Below are positions 22,635-32,234 of a stretch of 40,680 nucleotides of DNA, in pieces. The position numbers were made by a program, and so were the translations under genes. Source of the stretch: an uncultured Pelagibacteraceae bacterium (GTDB lineage Bacteria > Pseudomonadota > Alphaproteobacteria > Pelagibacterales > Pelagibacteraceae); NCBI GenBank assembly GCA_902517745.1, contig CABYDS010000009.1:1-40680 (forward strand), given 5' to 3'. The notes below the pieces were generated by a model that saw only the letters and a program-made list of their open reading frames with translations, was not told the DNA's origin and searched no databases. Numbering within the stretch: the stretch's first letter is position 1; each line of letters begins with the position of its first letter.

Positions 22635-23719
22635 TGTTGTTTGAACTTTTTTCAATTCTAGTAGATCAATTTAGTTTTTTAAATGTTTTTAAATATTTAA
22701 CAGTAAGAACTGGTCTCTCTATGTTTACAGCTATGGTTGTTGTTTTTTTAGTTGGAAACCCATTAATTAATTTTTTTTCTTCAAAACAGATTCATAATCC
22801 AATCAGAGAAGATGGACCTAGCGACCATATAATTAGAAAAATTGGAACACCTACAATGGGAGGACTAATAATATTACTAGGTGTTTTTTCAGGAGTATTG
22901 CTATGGGGTGACTTATCAAATCCTTACAATTGGTTTTTAATATTTATTGCAGCTTCTTTTGGATTATTGGGAGCTTATGATGATTATAAAAAAATAAAGT
23001 TGAAAAGTTCGAATGGAATTTCTTCTAAACTGAAGTTTTCTCTACAAATTATTTTAGCTTTGATTGGTATATTTATACTTTATATCACAAGCAATTCTGA
23101 TCAAATAAACAATCTATATTTTCCTTTTTTCAAAAACTTAGTAATCAATCTTGGTTGGTTTTTTATACCTTTTTATATGTTTATATTAGTTGGAGCTTCA
23201 AATGCGGTTAATTTAACTGATGGTTTAGACGGATTAGCAACAGTTCCTGTTATGTTAGTTGCCGCTTGTTTTGCATTTATTAGTTACGTCACTGGTAACA
23301 TAATTTTTTCTGATTATCTTCAGATTGCTTATATAGAGGGTGTAGGAGAAGCTTCGATTTTTTGTGGATCAATAATCGGGGCTTGTTTAGGTTTTTTATG
23401 GTTTAATGCACCACCGGCAAAAATTTTTATGGGAGACACTGGATCTTTATCATTAGGTGGTTCACTGGGAGCGGTTGGTATAATAACTAAGCACGAAATT
23501 GTATTAGCAATAACAGGCGGATTGTTCGTTTTAGAAGCTGTTTCTGTAATAGTTCAAGTTATTTCCTATAAATTAACAGGTAAAAGAATATTTAAAATGG
23601 CTCCAATACACCATCATTTTGAAAAAAAAGGATGGCCAGAGTCAACGGTTGTAATTAGATTTTGGATAATTTCTATTATTCTAGCGATGATTGGATTAGC
23701 AACTTTAAAACTTAGATAA
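22634..23719 (+). CDS. mraY: Phospho-N-acetylmuramoyl-pentapeptide transferase MraY (361 aa)
   Basis: Integral membrane enzyme that transfers phospho-MurNAc-pentapeptide from UDP to undecaprenyl phosphate, making lipid I. About ten membrane spans. Catalytic and metal residues are present: Asp116-Asp117 in GAYDDYKK, Asp196 in NLTDGLDGLA, Asp268 in FMGDTGSLSLGG, and the C-terminal HHHFEKKGWPE loop. Length 361 is exactly typical. Overlaps both neighbours by one base (TAATG), so translation is coupled with murE-murF and murD. Confidence 0.97.
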   Translation: MLFELFSILVDQFSFLNVFKYLTVRTGLSMFTAMVVVFLVGNPLINFFSSKQIHNPIREDGPSDHIIRKIGTPTMGGLIILLGVFSGVLLWGDLSNPYNWFLIFIAASFGLLGAYDDYKKIKLKSSNGISSKLKFSLQIILALIGIFILYITSNSDQINNLYFPFFKNLVINLGWFFIPFYMFILVGASNAVNLTDGLDGLATVPVMLVAACFAFISYVTGNIIFSDYLQIAYIEGVGEASIFCGSIIGACLGFLWFNAPPAKIFMGDTGSLSLGGSLGAVGIITKHEIVLAITGGLFVLEAVSVIVQVISYKLTGKRIFKMAPIHHHFEKKGWPESTVVIRFWIISIILAMIGLATLKLR

Positions 23720-25008
23720 TGAAATTAAAAAATGAAAAGTTAAGTAAAAATTTTTTAATTTATGGTTTTGGAAAATCTGGAATTTCATCATTAAAATATT
23801 TAAAAAAGAAAAATAGGTGTTTTATTTTCGATGATGATAAGAAAAAAATTAAAAATAAATATAAAAAATTTTTTATTTCTAAATCAAAATTACTAAATAA
23901 TAACTTTGACTATATAGTTATAAGTCCCGGTATTAATATAAATAGATGCCGATTATCAAATTATTTAAAAAAGAACCAAAAAAAAGTTATTACTGATTTT
24001 GATATTTTTTATAAATTAAACCCTGAAGTTTTAACAATTACGATTACTGGCACGAACGGAAAGTCAACTACAAGTAATTTGCTTTATGATATTTTAAAGA
24101 AACACCATTATGATACTAGGCTAACTGGAAATATTGGAAATCCTATTTTAGAGGAAAAAAGAGTTACCAAAAATACTATCTTTGTAGTTGAGGCTTCTTC
24201 TTATCAGCTGGCTTATAGTAAATATTTCAAATCAAAATTTTCTATAATCATTAATATTTCCCCAGATCATTTAGATAGGCATAAGACAATGAAAAATTAT
24301 GTATTATCAAAATTAAAATGTGTAATAAGACAAAACGAAAATGATGTAGCAATAATAACAAACACTAATTTATTGAAAGACTTATTAAGAACTAAAAATA
24401 TAAAATCCAAAATAATTTATATAAGTAAAAATAAGTATGCATATTTAAAAAATAAATTAAGTAATGATAATTTTAAAAATTCAACAAATTTCCAAAATTT
24501 AAATTTTTTATTTGAGTTATCGAAATATATGAAACTTAATTTAAAAACTGTAATAAAAACTATTAATAAATTTAAACCTTTGAAATTTAGACAGGAAGTG
24601 ATCCATCAATCAAAATATTTAAAAATAATAAACGACTCTAAGTCAACAACATTATCTTCTACTGTTCCATTTTTAGAATCTAATGAAAAAATTATATGGA
24701 TTTTGGGAGGATTATTTAAAAAGGGTGACAAATTTAATTTAAATAAAAAGTATTTTAAAAATTTAGAAGCATATATTTACGGGAAAGATAGACAAGTTTT
24801 TCTCAAACTATTTAAAAATAAAATTAAAGTTAATCTATCAAAAGATCTGAGAAATACTCTTAAATTAATTCCAAACCTAAAGGATATAAGAACAAAAACT
24901 ACAGTTTTATTTAGCCCATCGGCCGCATCATTTGATCAATACAAAAATTTTGAAGAAAGAGGTAGACAATTCAATATGTTAATTAAAAGATATTTACCAA
25001 TTGAATGA
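23719..25008 (+). CDS. murD: UDP-N-acetylmuramoylalanine--D-glutamate ligase MurD (429 aa)
   Basis: Adds D-glutamate to UDP-MurNAc-L-Ala with ATP. Family features: an N-terminal Rossmann-like domain with IYGFGKSGISSLKYL (14-28), the ATP loop GTNGKSTT (111-118), VEASSYQL (about 153-160), SPDHLDRH, and the C-terminal NDSKSTTLSS and FSPSAASFDQYKNFEERG motifs characteristic of MurD. Length is close to the usual 440-460. Its end overlaps the ftsW start by 4 nt (ATGA). Confidence 0.95.
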   Translation: MKLKNEKLSKNFLIYGFGKSGISSLKYLKKKNRCFIFDDDKKKIKNKYKKFFISKSKLLNNNFDYIVISPGININRCRLSNYLKKNQKKVITDFDIFYKLNPEVLTITITGTNGKSTTSNLLYDILKKHHYDTRLTGNIGNPILEEKRVTKNTIFVVEASSYQLAYSKYFKSKFSIIINISPDHLDRHKTMKNYVLSKLKCVIRQNENDVAIITNTNLLKDLLRTKNIKSKIIYISKNKYAYLKNKLSNDNFKNSTNFQNLNFLFELSKYMKLNLKTVIKTINKFKPLKFRQEVIHQSKYLKIINDSKSTTLSSTVPFLESNEKIIWILGGLFKKGDKFNLNKKYFKNLEAYIYGKDRQVFLKLFKNKIKVNLSKDLRNTLKLIPNLKDIRTKTTVLFSPSAASFDQYKNFEERGRQFNMLIKRYLPIE

Positions 25009-26114
25009 ATAAATATTTTGATACATTTTATGATTGGTGGAAAAACATCGATAAAACAATTTTTTTGATAATAAGTCTATTATTTTCACTAGGATTGTTC
25101 TTTTCTCTAGTTTCAACTTCAATAATCGCATCAGATAAATTAAACACAAATTCTTACTATTTTTTTTTAAAACATTTAATTTTTGTTTTAATAGGAATAT
25201 CGTTAATTTTATTTTTATCTCTACTAGATCAAAAAATTTTAATTAGGTTATCAGTCGTATTATTTGTTATCACATTTATAAGTTTATTCTTAGTTCCCTT
25301 AATAGGAGTGGAGGTCAAAGGGTCAAAGAGATGGTTAGATATTGGCTCATTACCTAGGTTTCAACCCATTGAAACTTTAAAACCTTTTTTTGTTATTGTT
25401 ATTTCACTAATAATTTCATTAGAAAAAAAAAACCTTTATATAAAATATCTCTTGAGTTCAGTCATTTTAGTGCCAATTATAATTTTACTTTTATCTCAAC
25501 CAGACTTAGGACAAACATTATTAATAATATCTGTTTGGCTTGCCATTATTTTTGTTTCAGGAATAAATTTATTACTTTTTGCAATTTCATTATTAGCTGT
25601 GGGTTCATTAACTCTATTTTTAGTCTTTTTGGTGCCAAAGTTTGAATACATAAGAATAAGATTAATGTCATTTTTAGATAATTCTAGCGGTAATAATTAC
25701 CAGGCCGATAAAGCAAGCGATGCAATATCCAGTGGAAGTTTTTTTGGAAAAGGAATAGGTGAAGGAACTTTAAATTCAAGAATACCAGAAGCACATACAG
25801 ATTATATAATTTCTGTAATTGCAGAAGAATTTGGAGTAATTATCTTAATAGGTATAATATTACTTTATTTAATATTATCTTATAGAGTTTTAAAAAAAAT
25901 AAATTTTACAAAAAATAATAATTTTAAACTCATATTAGTTGGAAGTATTTCAATAATACTATTGCAAACTTTTATTCATATTGGTGTAAATATAAGAATG
26001 CTTCCTACTACAGGCATGACTATGCCATTTATTAGTTATGGTGGTTCTTCAATAGTTGGAACATCAATTTTAACTGGAATAATATTAAATTTGACAAAGA
26101 GAAAATTAAATTAA
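25005..26114 (+). CDS. ftsW: Septal peptidoglycan glycosyltransferase FtsW (369 aa)
   Basis: SEDS-family polytopic membrane protein that polymerises lipid II at the septum together with FtsI. About ten hydrophobic spans; SEDS marks are KGSKRWLDIGSLPRFQPIETLKP (the RWL...FQPSE-like region), LSQPDLGQT, SGSFFGKGIGEG, EAHTDYIISVIAEEFG with the catalytic Asp in HTDYI, and GVNIRMLPTTGMTMPFISYGGSS. Glu in FQPIE replaces the common FQPSE pattern only at the preceding residue. Lies between murD and murG as in the standard cluster; overlaps murD by 4 nt. Confidence 0.94.
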   Translation: MNKYFDTFYDWWKNIDKTIFLIISLLFSLGLFFSLVSTSIIASDKLNTNSYYFFLKHLIFVLIGISLILFLSLLDQKILIRLSVVLFVITFISLFLVPLIGVEVKGSKRWLDIGSLPRFQPIETLKPFFVIVISLIISLEKKNLYIKYLLSSVILVPIIILLLSQPDLGQTLLIISVWLAIIFVSGINLLLFAISLLAVGSLTLFLVFLVPKFEYIRIRLMSFLDNSSGNNYQADKASDAISSGSFFGKGIGEGTLNSRIPEAHTDYIISVIAEEFGVIILIGIILLYLILSYRVLKKINFTKNNNFKLILVGSISIILLQTFIHIGVNIRMLPTTGMTMPFISYGGSSIVGTSILTGIILNLTKRKLN

Positions 26115-26115
26115 T

Positions 26116-27192
26116 ATGAAAAATATACTTATAGTAACAGGTGGTTCTGGTGGCCACGTAGTACCATCTACCTCTTTGTTTGAACATTTGAAAAACAAAT
26201 TTTCTGTAAAAATGGTATCTGATTTGAGAGGAAGTAAATATATAAATACTGAAAAATTTAAATATGAATTAATAGATGTACCTAATTTATTTTTAAAACC
26301 TTATTTACTTCCAATAAATATTTTTAAATATTTTCTAAACATTTTTCAATCTATTAAATTTTTAAAAAATAATAAGACAAATATTGTGATTAGTACTGGT
26401 GGGTACATGACATTTCCATTTTGCTTAGCTGCATTTATATTACAAATAAAAGTTTTCTTGTTTGAGCCTAATAGTGTTTTAGGTAGATCTAATCGTTTTG
26501 CTTTGAAATTTTCAACAAAAATAATTTGTTACGATGAAAATTTAAGAAACTTCCCAATAAAATACAATTCTAAAAAAGTTGTAGTCAAACCTATTTTAAA
26601 AAAAGAAATATATAACTTAGAAAAAAATATAATTAATTTAAAAAAGGAAATAAAAAAAATTCTTATCATCGGTGGCAGTCAGGGTGCATCGTTTTTTGAC
26701 GAAAATATTACTGAATTAATTATTGAAATTTCAAAAAAACAAAATTTCGAAGTTATACAACAAATATCGAATATTAATAATTTATCTTCAATAAAAAATA
26801 AATATGACAAATCAAATATAAACTACAAATTCATTGAATTTACCAATGATAGTCATGAACTCTACAATGGTATAGATCTAGCAATTACCAGAGGAGGCGC
26901 AAGCACATTAAGTGAACTTTCATTCTTAAACATACCCTTTATTTCAATACCTCTCCCGTCTGCAAGAGATAATCACCAATTCTATAATTCAGAATTTTAC
27001 TATAAAAAAAATTGTTGTTGGTTAATAAAACAAAAGGAATTCGAATTTAAAAAATTTTCAAAGATGATATTTGAAATATTTAATGATTATAAAAATTACA
27101 ACGAAAAATCTAAAAATCTTGAGGAAATTACTAAAAAAAATACTTGGAATAATATAAACAATAAGATTATAGAAATTATAGATGAAAATTAA
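26116..27192 (+). CDS. murG: UDP-GlcNAc--lipid I GlcNAc transferase MurG (358 aa)
   Basis: Membrane-associated GT28-family enzyme that adds GlcNAc to lipid I, giving lipid II. Seen: the N-terminal lipid-phosphate loop GGSGGHVVPS (9-18), STGGYMTFPF (about 95-104) and EPNSVLGRSNR, then the UDP-binding C-terminal half with IIGGSQGASFFDEN, ITRGGASTLSEL and FISIPLPSARDNHQFYN. Length 358 is typical. Overlaps murC by 11 nt. Confidence 0.95.
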   Translation: MKNILIVTGGSGGHVVPSTSLFEHLKNKFSVKMVSDLRGSKYINTEKFKYELIDVPNLFLKPYLLPINIFKYFLNIFQSIKFLKNNKTNIVISTGGYMTFPFCLAAFILQIKVFLFEPNSVLGRSNRFALKFSTKIICYDENLRNFPIKYNSKKVVVKPILKKEIYNLEKNIINLKKEIKKILIIGGSQGASFFDENITELIIEISKKQNFEVIQQISNINNLSSIKNKYDKSNINYKFIEFTNDSHELYNGIDLAITRGGASTLSELSFLNIPFISIPLPSARDNHQFYNSEFYYKKNCCWLIKQKEFEFKKFSKMIFEIFNDYKNYNEKSKNLEEITKKNTWNNINNKIIEIIDEN

Positions 27193-28564
27193 TATTGGAA
27201 AAACTGAACTAATTCATTTTGTTGGAATCGGTGGTATTGGTATGAGTGGATTAGCATTAATAATGGATAGTTTAGGCTTTAAAATACAAGGAAGTGACAA
27301 ATCAGATAATAAAAATCTTAATTTACTAAGAAAAAGAAAAATTCCAATTTATTTAAATCATAATAAGCAAAATATAAAAAATTGCACTGTATTAGTAGTT
27401 TCATCAGCTATAAAAAAATCAAATCCAGAATATAGGCATGCTAAAAAATTAAACTTACCGATATATAAAAGAGGAGAACTGTTAGGTCATATAGTTTCTT
27501 TAATGAAAAATATTGTTGTTACAGGATCACACGGCAAAACAACAACAACATCAATTTTGTCAAACATTATGAACTACGCAAAATTAGATCCGACAATAAT
27601 TAACGGAGGTGTTTTGAATTCAATAGGAAGTTCAGCAAAATTAGGAAAAAGCGACTGGAGTTTAGTTGAATCAGATGAGTCGGATGGAAGTTTTCTTCAA
27701 ATACCTTTTAATTATTCAATAATAACCAACATTGACAATGAACACTTGGATTATTACAGAACTATGGAAAATTTAAAAAATAAATTCATAGAATTTATTG
27801 ATAAAACACCCTCTTTCGGAAAGGCTTTTCTATGTTTAGATGACAAAAATGTAAAAAATATTTTACCAAAAATTAAAAATAACAATTACTATACATTTGG
27901 TTTAAATAAGAAATCAAATTTTCATATTTTCAATATAATTCAGAATAAAGATTATTCAAAATTTAATATTAAAATAAAAATACCGGGCAAAACAAAAATT
28001 ATAAAAAATATTTCAATACCTTTGTTAGGTTTACATAATATTAAAAATGCAACATCTGCATTGGCAATAGCTTTTTCAATTGGTGTATCGGATAAAATAA
28101 TTAAATTAGGTCTCAAAAACTTTAATGGAGTCCAGAGAAGATTTAATTTCTTATTTAAAATTAATAAAGTGCCATTTTTTGACGACTACGCTCATCATCC
28201 AACTGAAATTTCATCAGTGTTAGATGGTGTTAGTAAAGTTTATAATAAAGAAGAAATAGTTTGTATTTTTCAACCGCATAGAATTTCAAGAGTAAAAAAT
28301 TTAAAAATTGAATTTTCTAAATGCTTTAAAAATGCAAACACAGTTTTACTTTGTCCAATTTATAAAGCTAGTGAAACTATAAAATTAGGATTCTCATACA
28401 CTTCATTTGCAAAATTAATTGCAAAAAATTCTAAAGTTAATCTGATAATGCTTAAAGATGAAACAGATTTAAAAAAAATTACTAAAAACATTGCATTCGG
28501 AAATAAAATTTTTATTGCTATGGGTGCTGGATCTATAACAAATTGGGTAAGAAATCTTAATTGA
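27182..28564 (+). CDS. murC: UDP-N-acetylmuramate--L-alanine ligase MurC (460 aa)
   Basis: Adds L-alanine to UDP-MurNAc, the first peptide-forming step. Visible: nucleotide-sugar loop HFVGIGGIGMSGLA (12-25), ATP loop GSHGKTTTTS (115-124), ESDESDGSFL, NIDNEHLDYY, DDYAHHPTEI (AHHPTE is typical of MurC and Mpl) and FQPHRISR. Position next to murB and within the cluster favours MurC over the recycling ligase Mpl. Length is normal. Starts inside the murG end, probably by translational coupling. Confidence 0.95.
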   Translation: MKINIGKTELIHFVGIGGIGMSGLALIMDSLGFKIQGSDKSDNKNLNLLRKRKIPIYLNHNKQNIKNCTVLVVSSAIKKSNPEYRHAKKLNLPIYKRGELLGHIVSLMKNIVVTGSHGKTTTTSILSNIMNYAKLDPTIINGGVLNSIGSSAKLGKSDWSLVESDESDGSFLQIPFNYSIITNIDNEHLDYYRTMENLKNKFIEFIDKTPSFGKAFLCLDDKNVKNILPKIKNNNYYTFGLNKKSNFHIFNIIQNKDYSKFNIKIKIPGKTKIIKNISIPLLGLHNIKNATSALAIAFSIGVSDKIIKLGLKNFNGVQRRFNFLFKINKVPFFDDYAHHPTEISSVLDGVSKVYNKEEIVCIFQPHRISRVKNLKIEFSKCFKNANTVLLCPIYKASETIKLGFSYTSFAKLIAKNSKVNLIMLKDETDLKKITKNIAFGNKIFIAMGAGSITNWVRNLN

Positions 28565-28565
28565 T

Positions 28566-29474
28566 ATGGAATTAAAAGATATTGAATATTTTAAAAATAA
28601 ATATAATGCAGATCTGTTTTTCAATACTGATATCAAAAAACTTAATTGGTTTAATATAGGGGGTAAATCAAAAATTTTTTTTAAACCAAAAAACCTTATG
28701 GAATTAAAGGAATTCCTAAAACTGTATAATAATAGAGGAAAAATGTTTGTATTAGGAATGGGTTCAAATGTGTTATTTAAAGATAATACTTATGAAGGAG
28801 TAATAATCAAACTTAGCCATAACTTTAGTACATTATCAAAATTAAAACCAGACACAATAATAGCAGGCTCAGCTTGCTCACAAAAAAAACTTTCAGAATT
28901 TGCACTAGAGAATGGAATAAGTGGTTTTGAATTTATGTGCTGTATCCCCGGTTCGGTTGGGGGTGGTCTTCAAATGAACTCTGGGTGTTTTGGAACAGAA
29001 TTTAAAGATAAATTAATTTCACTTCAATGTATCGATACAAATGGTAATATTAAAATAATACCGTCCGATAAAATTAAATTTAAATATAGAAAGATAGAAT
29101 TAAATGAAAATTTAATTTTTTTAAGTGCTACATTTAAAGGAAATTTATCAAACAAAAATAAAATAAAAAATATGATGGAAGAATTAGCCGCAAAAAAAAA
29201 TAATTCTCAACCTTCAAAAATTAAGACTGGAGGAAGCACATTTAAAAATCCAATCGATCAAACAACAAAGAAAGCTTGGCAGCTAATAAAAGAATCGGTA
29301 CCAGAAAATATAAATTTCGGAGATGCCCATATATCAAAAAAACACTCAAATTTTTTTGTTAATAAAAATAATGCATCATTTGAAGAAATGAATTCACTAA
29401 TAAACTATGTAAAAAAAAATGTTAAAAATAAGACTGGCATAAATATTAGTTTAGAAATAAAAATAATTGATTAG
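28566..29474 (+). CDS. murB: UDP-N-acetylenolpyruvoylglucosamine reductase MurB (302 aa)
   Basis: FAD- and NADPH-dependent enzyme that reduces the enolpyruvyl group to form UDP-MurNAc. FAD-domain motifs: NWFNIGGKS (27-35), LGMGSNVLF (63-71), CIPGSVGGGLQMNSG (126-140), then KTGGSTFKNP with the catalytic Ser, and GDAHISKKHSNFFVN. Its length of about 300 is that of type II MurB. One base separates it from murC and its stop overlaps the ddl start (TAGTG). Confidence 0.95.
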   Translation: MELKDIEYFKNKYNADLFFNTDIKKLNWFNIGGKSKIFFKPKNLMELKEFLKLYNNRGKMFVLGMGSNVLFKDNTYEGVIIKLSHNFSTLSKLKPDTIIAGSACSQKKLSEFALENGISGFEFMCCIPGSVGGGLQMNSGCFGTEFKDKLISLQCIDTNGNIKIIPSDKIKFKYRKIELNENLIFLSATFKGNLSNKNKIKNMMEELAAKKNNSQPSKIKTGGSTFKNPIDQTTKKAWQLIKESVPENINFGDAHISKKHSNFFVNKNNASFEEMNSLINYVKKNVKNKTGINISLEIKIID

Positions 29475-30394
29475 TGAAAAGAATTTTCATATTAGCAGGA
29501 GGATATTCTAAGGAGAGAAAAATAAGTTTAGAAACTGCTAAAAGTGTAAATTCAGAATTAATAAAAGATAAAAATAATTATATTAAAATTTTTGAACCTG
29601 ACGGAAATTTCATAACAAAATTAAGAAAATTTAAACCAGATGTTGTTTTAAATTTACTTCATGGCAGATATGGAGAGGATGGTTATATCCAGGCAATTTT
29701 AGAAGCTGAAAATGTAAAATATACACATTCTGGAGTTTTATCTTCTTCACTGGCAATAGATAAAGAAATATCAAAAAAAATATTTACCAAAAATAAAATA
29801 TTAACACCTAAATATATAAAGTTTTCATTTAAAAAAAAAATAAATAAAAAAGATCTATTAAGGTATTTAAATAACAAAATAGGTTTCCCAATAGTAATTA
29901 AACCAATAAATGAAGGCTCCAGTGTAAATGTTTTTATATGCAACCGGAAAAATTTAATAAAAAATTTATATAAATTAAAAGAGCACGGTGAAATTCTTAT
30001 AGAAAAGTATATTCCAGGTAGAGAAATACAGGTAGCTATTTTAGAAAATAAGGTTCTTGGGGCAATAGAATTAAAGCCTAAACGAAAGTTTTATGATTAT
30101 GAAGCGAAATATAATCCAAAAGCTAAAACTGAACATATAATTCCAGTAAAAATATCAAAAAAAAAATATAAAAAAGTAACTAGTGCAGCATTAAAAGCCC
30201 ATAAATTACTTAAATGTAGGGGCGTTACAAGATCTGATTTTAGATTTAACAACGGCAAGTTCTATTTGTTAGAAACTAATACACAGCCAGGCATGACTTC
30301 ATTATCACTTGTGCCTGAAATCGCAAATTTTAATAATATCCCTTTCAAAAATTTGATAGAAAAAATTTTGCAAGATGCATCTATTAATAAATAA
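29474..30394 (+). CDS. ddl: D-alanine--D-alanine ligase (306 aa)
   Basis: ATP-grasp enzyme that makes D-Ala-D-Ala for MurF. Family motifs: GGYSKERKISLETAKSV (8-24), LHGRYGEDGYIQ (about 61-72), THSGVLSSSLAIDKEISK, FPIVIKPINEGSSVNV (ATP-grasp Lys) and the metal-binding end RSDFRF...LLETNTQPGMTSLSLVPE. The start is GTG at 29474, whose G is shared with the murB TAG. The typical HGxxGEDGxxQ motif is kept with one change (HGRYGEDG). Overlaps ftsQ by 20 nt. Confidence 0.94.
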   Translation: MKRIFILAGGYSKERKISLETAKSVNSELIKDKNNYIKIFEPDGNFITKLRKFKPDVVLNLLHGRYGEDGYIQAILEAENVKYTHSGVLSSSLAIDKEISKKIFTKNKILTPKYIKFSFKKKINKKDLLRYLNNKIGFPIVIKPINEGSSVNVFICNRKNLIKNLYKLKEHGEILIEKYIPGREIQVAILENKVLGAIELKPKRKFYDYEAKYNPKAKTEHIIPVKISKKKYKKVTSAALKAHKLLKCRGVTRSDFRFNNGKFYLLETNTQPGMTSLSLVPEIANFNNIPFKNLIEKILQDASINK

Positions 30395-31025
30395 AAACAA
30401 AATATATTTTTATATATTCTCATTTATATTCTTAACCACAATTTCTAATACTATAAATAAAATCGAAATAGAAACAAATAATTCTAATATTAAAAATCAA
30501 ATTTCTGAATTATCAAATTTTCTATATGATAAAAATATTTTATTAATTAATAAAGAATTAATCATCAAAAATTTTAACAACCTTGGTTTTTTAGAAAATC
30601 TCAAAGTAATAAAAAATTATCCTTCAACCTTAATAATTAAAGCTTCAAAGACTAATTTAATGGGAATAACTATAATAAATAAAAAAAAATATTACATTGG
30701 CAATAATGGTAATTTCATTTTATCGAGTAAAATTAAATCTGAAAATACACTACCCTTTATATTTGGCAAATTTGATATTGAAAATTATTTGAATTTGATT
30801 TCAGTACTGAAGAAACATAATTTAAATACTAATAAAATTACCAAGTATTATTATCATAAAAATAAAAGATGGGATTTATATTATGAGGATAATATTTTAA
30901 TAAAATTACCAAATACGAAAATTGAAAAAGCTATTGAAAAATACAAAAGTTTAAAAAAAGAAATAAAACCAAATGCAACAATAGATTTGAGAATCGCAAA
31001 TAGGGTAATAATCAAACATGATTAA
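30375..31025 (+). CDS. ftsQ: Cell-division protein FtsQ, short form (216 aa)
   Basis: Bitopic divisome protein that links FtsL/FtsB to early ring components. One N-terminal membrane span (IYFYIFSFIFLTTISNTI, about 10-27), a POTRA-like domain (KIEIETNNSNIKNQISELS...NLGFLENLKVIKNYPSTLIIKASKTN), then the FtsQ beta domain (KKKYYIGNNGNFIL; KRWDLYYEDNILIKLP). It is shorter than most FtsQ (about 250-300) and very rich in Asn/Lys. The order ddl-ftsQ-ftsA is the standard one. Overlaps ddl by 20 nt and ftsA by 8 nt. Confidence 0.85.
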   Translation: MHLLINKNKIYFYIFSFIFLTTISNTINKIEIETNNSNIKNQISELSNFLYDKNILLINKELIIKNFNNLGFLENLKVIKNYPSTLIIKASKTNLMGITIINKKKYYIGNNGNFILSSKIKSENTLPFIFGKFDIENYLNLISVLKKHNLNTNKITKYYYHKNKRWDLYYEDNILIKLPNTKIEKAIEKYKSLKKEIKPNATIDLRIANRVIIKHD

Positions 31026-32172
31026 ATCTAACTATTATAATATTATAGACTTTGGTTTATCTAAAATAAGAGTTGCAATATTTGACTCTGATTTAAACGT
31101 TTGTTTTTCAGAAAGTATCTCAAATAGCGCAATTCAAAACAGTGAAAATACTTTTGTAAATTTAAAAAATTTAATTAAAAAAGCGGAAAAAAAAATTTCA
31201 TCTCATATTGAAGATGTAATCTTAATTTTTGATAGTAAAAAAACATTAGTCATTGACGTTTCTTTACAAAAACAATTAGATGATAATGCAGATTTTGCAA
31301 AAGTATATGAATCTCTTAGCCAAGAAATTTATCAAATTATAAATGATAATTATATAGACTATGAAATAGTTCATACTATTTTTAATAAAGGAATATTTGA
31401 TGAAAAAACATTTGATACATTACCAATAAATGTAAAATACCTTAGACAAATAAAAATTGATTATAAAATAATTTGTTTTCCAAAAAAAAATTTACAATAT
31501 ATAAAAAAAAATTTTAACAAAAATAGTTTAAACATTTCTAAAATTTTTTGCACAAGTTTCTTAAAAACTCAGACCTACATAAATAAATTAAATCTGAATA
31601 AAGTGAGTTTTTTAGATATTGGGCATGAAAGATCATCAGCGATTATTTATGATAATAAAAAATTAAAATATATTCGTTCTATCAATATTGGAAGTAATAA
31701 TATTACTAAAGATATTTCTAAAATATTCAAAATAGACCTTGAAGATGCAGAAAAAATCAAGAAATCCTTTAATAAATCTGAAACTGAATTTTCTTATAAT
31801 AATAATGATCAAATAAATTTATCAATAAAAGATATAATCAAAAAAAATATTTCAATTGATTTACTAAAACAAGTAATTTTATATAGGGTGCAAGAAATTA
31901 TTGATTTATGTTTCAAAGAATCTGAAATAAATAATCTAAAACTTGATGATACTGAATTATTTTTGATTGGAGATGGCTCAATTATGTTCAATAATAATTC
32001 TTTTTATTTAAATGATAAGTTCGGTTTCAAATCAATTAACTGTTTTGAGGAAAAAGATATTCAAATATGCAACTCAGGAATATCTTATTTAATCAAAAAT
32101 TTTGATACACCAAAAATAAGTAATAAAAATCGAGGTTTATTCGAGAGATTTTTTAATTTATTTGATAAATAA
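31018..32172 (+). CDS. ftsA: Cell-division protein FtsA (384 aa)
   Basis: Actin-like ATPase that ties FtsZ to the membrane and recruits later divisome proteins. Phosphate-binding start NIIDFGLSKIRVAIFD (8-23), the FtsA-specific 1C domain (about 80-160), second phosphate region VSFLDIGHERSSAIIYDNKKL, adenosine region LFLIGDGSIM (near 318-327) and a C-terminal amphipathic helix RGLFERFFNLFDK that should insert in the membrane. Slightly shorter than the usual 400-440. In most alphaproteobacteria ftsZ follows here; instead a 62-nt gap and lpxC follow. Confidence 0.92.
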   Translation: MIKSNYYNIIDFGLSKIRVAIFDSDLNVCFSESISNSAIQNSENTFVNLKNLIKKAEKKISSHIEDVILIFDSKKTLVIDVSLQKQLDDNADFAKVYESLSQEIYQIINDNYIDYEIVHTIFNKGIFDEKTFDTLPINVKYLRQIKIDYKIICFPKKNLQYIKKNFNKNSLNISKIFCTSFLKTQTYINKLNLNKVSFLDIGHERSSAIIYDNKKLKYIRSINIGSNNITKDISKIFKIDLEDAEKIKKSFNKSETEFSYNNNDQINLSIKDIIKKNISIDLLKQVILYRVQEIIDLCFKESEINNLKLDDTELFLIGDGSIMFNNNSFYLNDKFGFKSINCFEEKDIQICNSGISYLIKNFDTPKISNKNRGLFERFFNLFDK

Positions 32173-32234
32173 TTGTATTTTCCTGAAATATTTGTTGAGT
32201 ACTTAATAATACTTTAATTTTATATAGTCTTCGT

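Noticed and set aside
32173..32234. Decayed ftsZ copy between ftsA and lpxC
   Set aside because: The 62-nt gap is too short and carries no recognisable ftsZ sequence.
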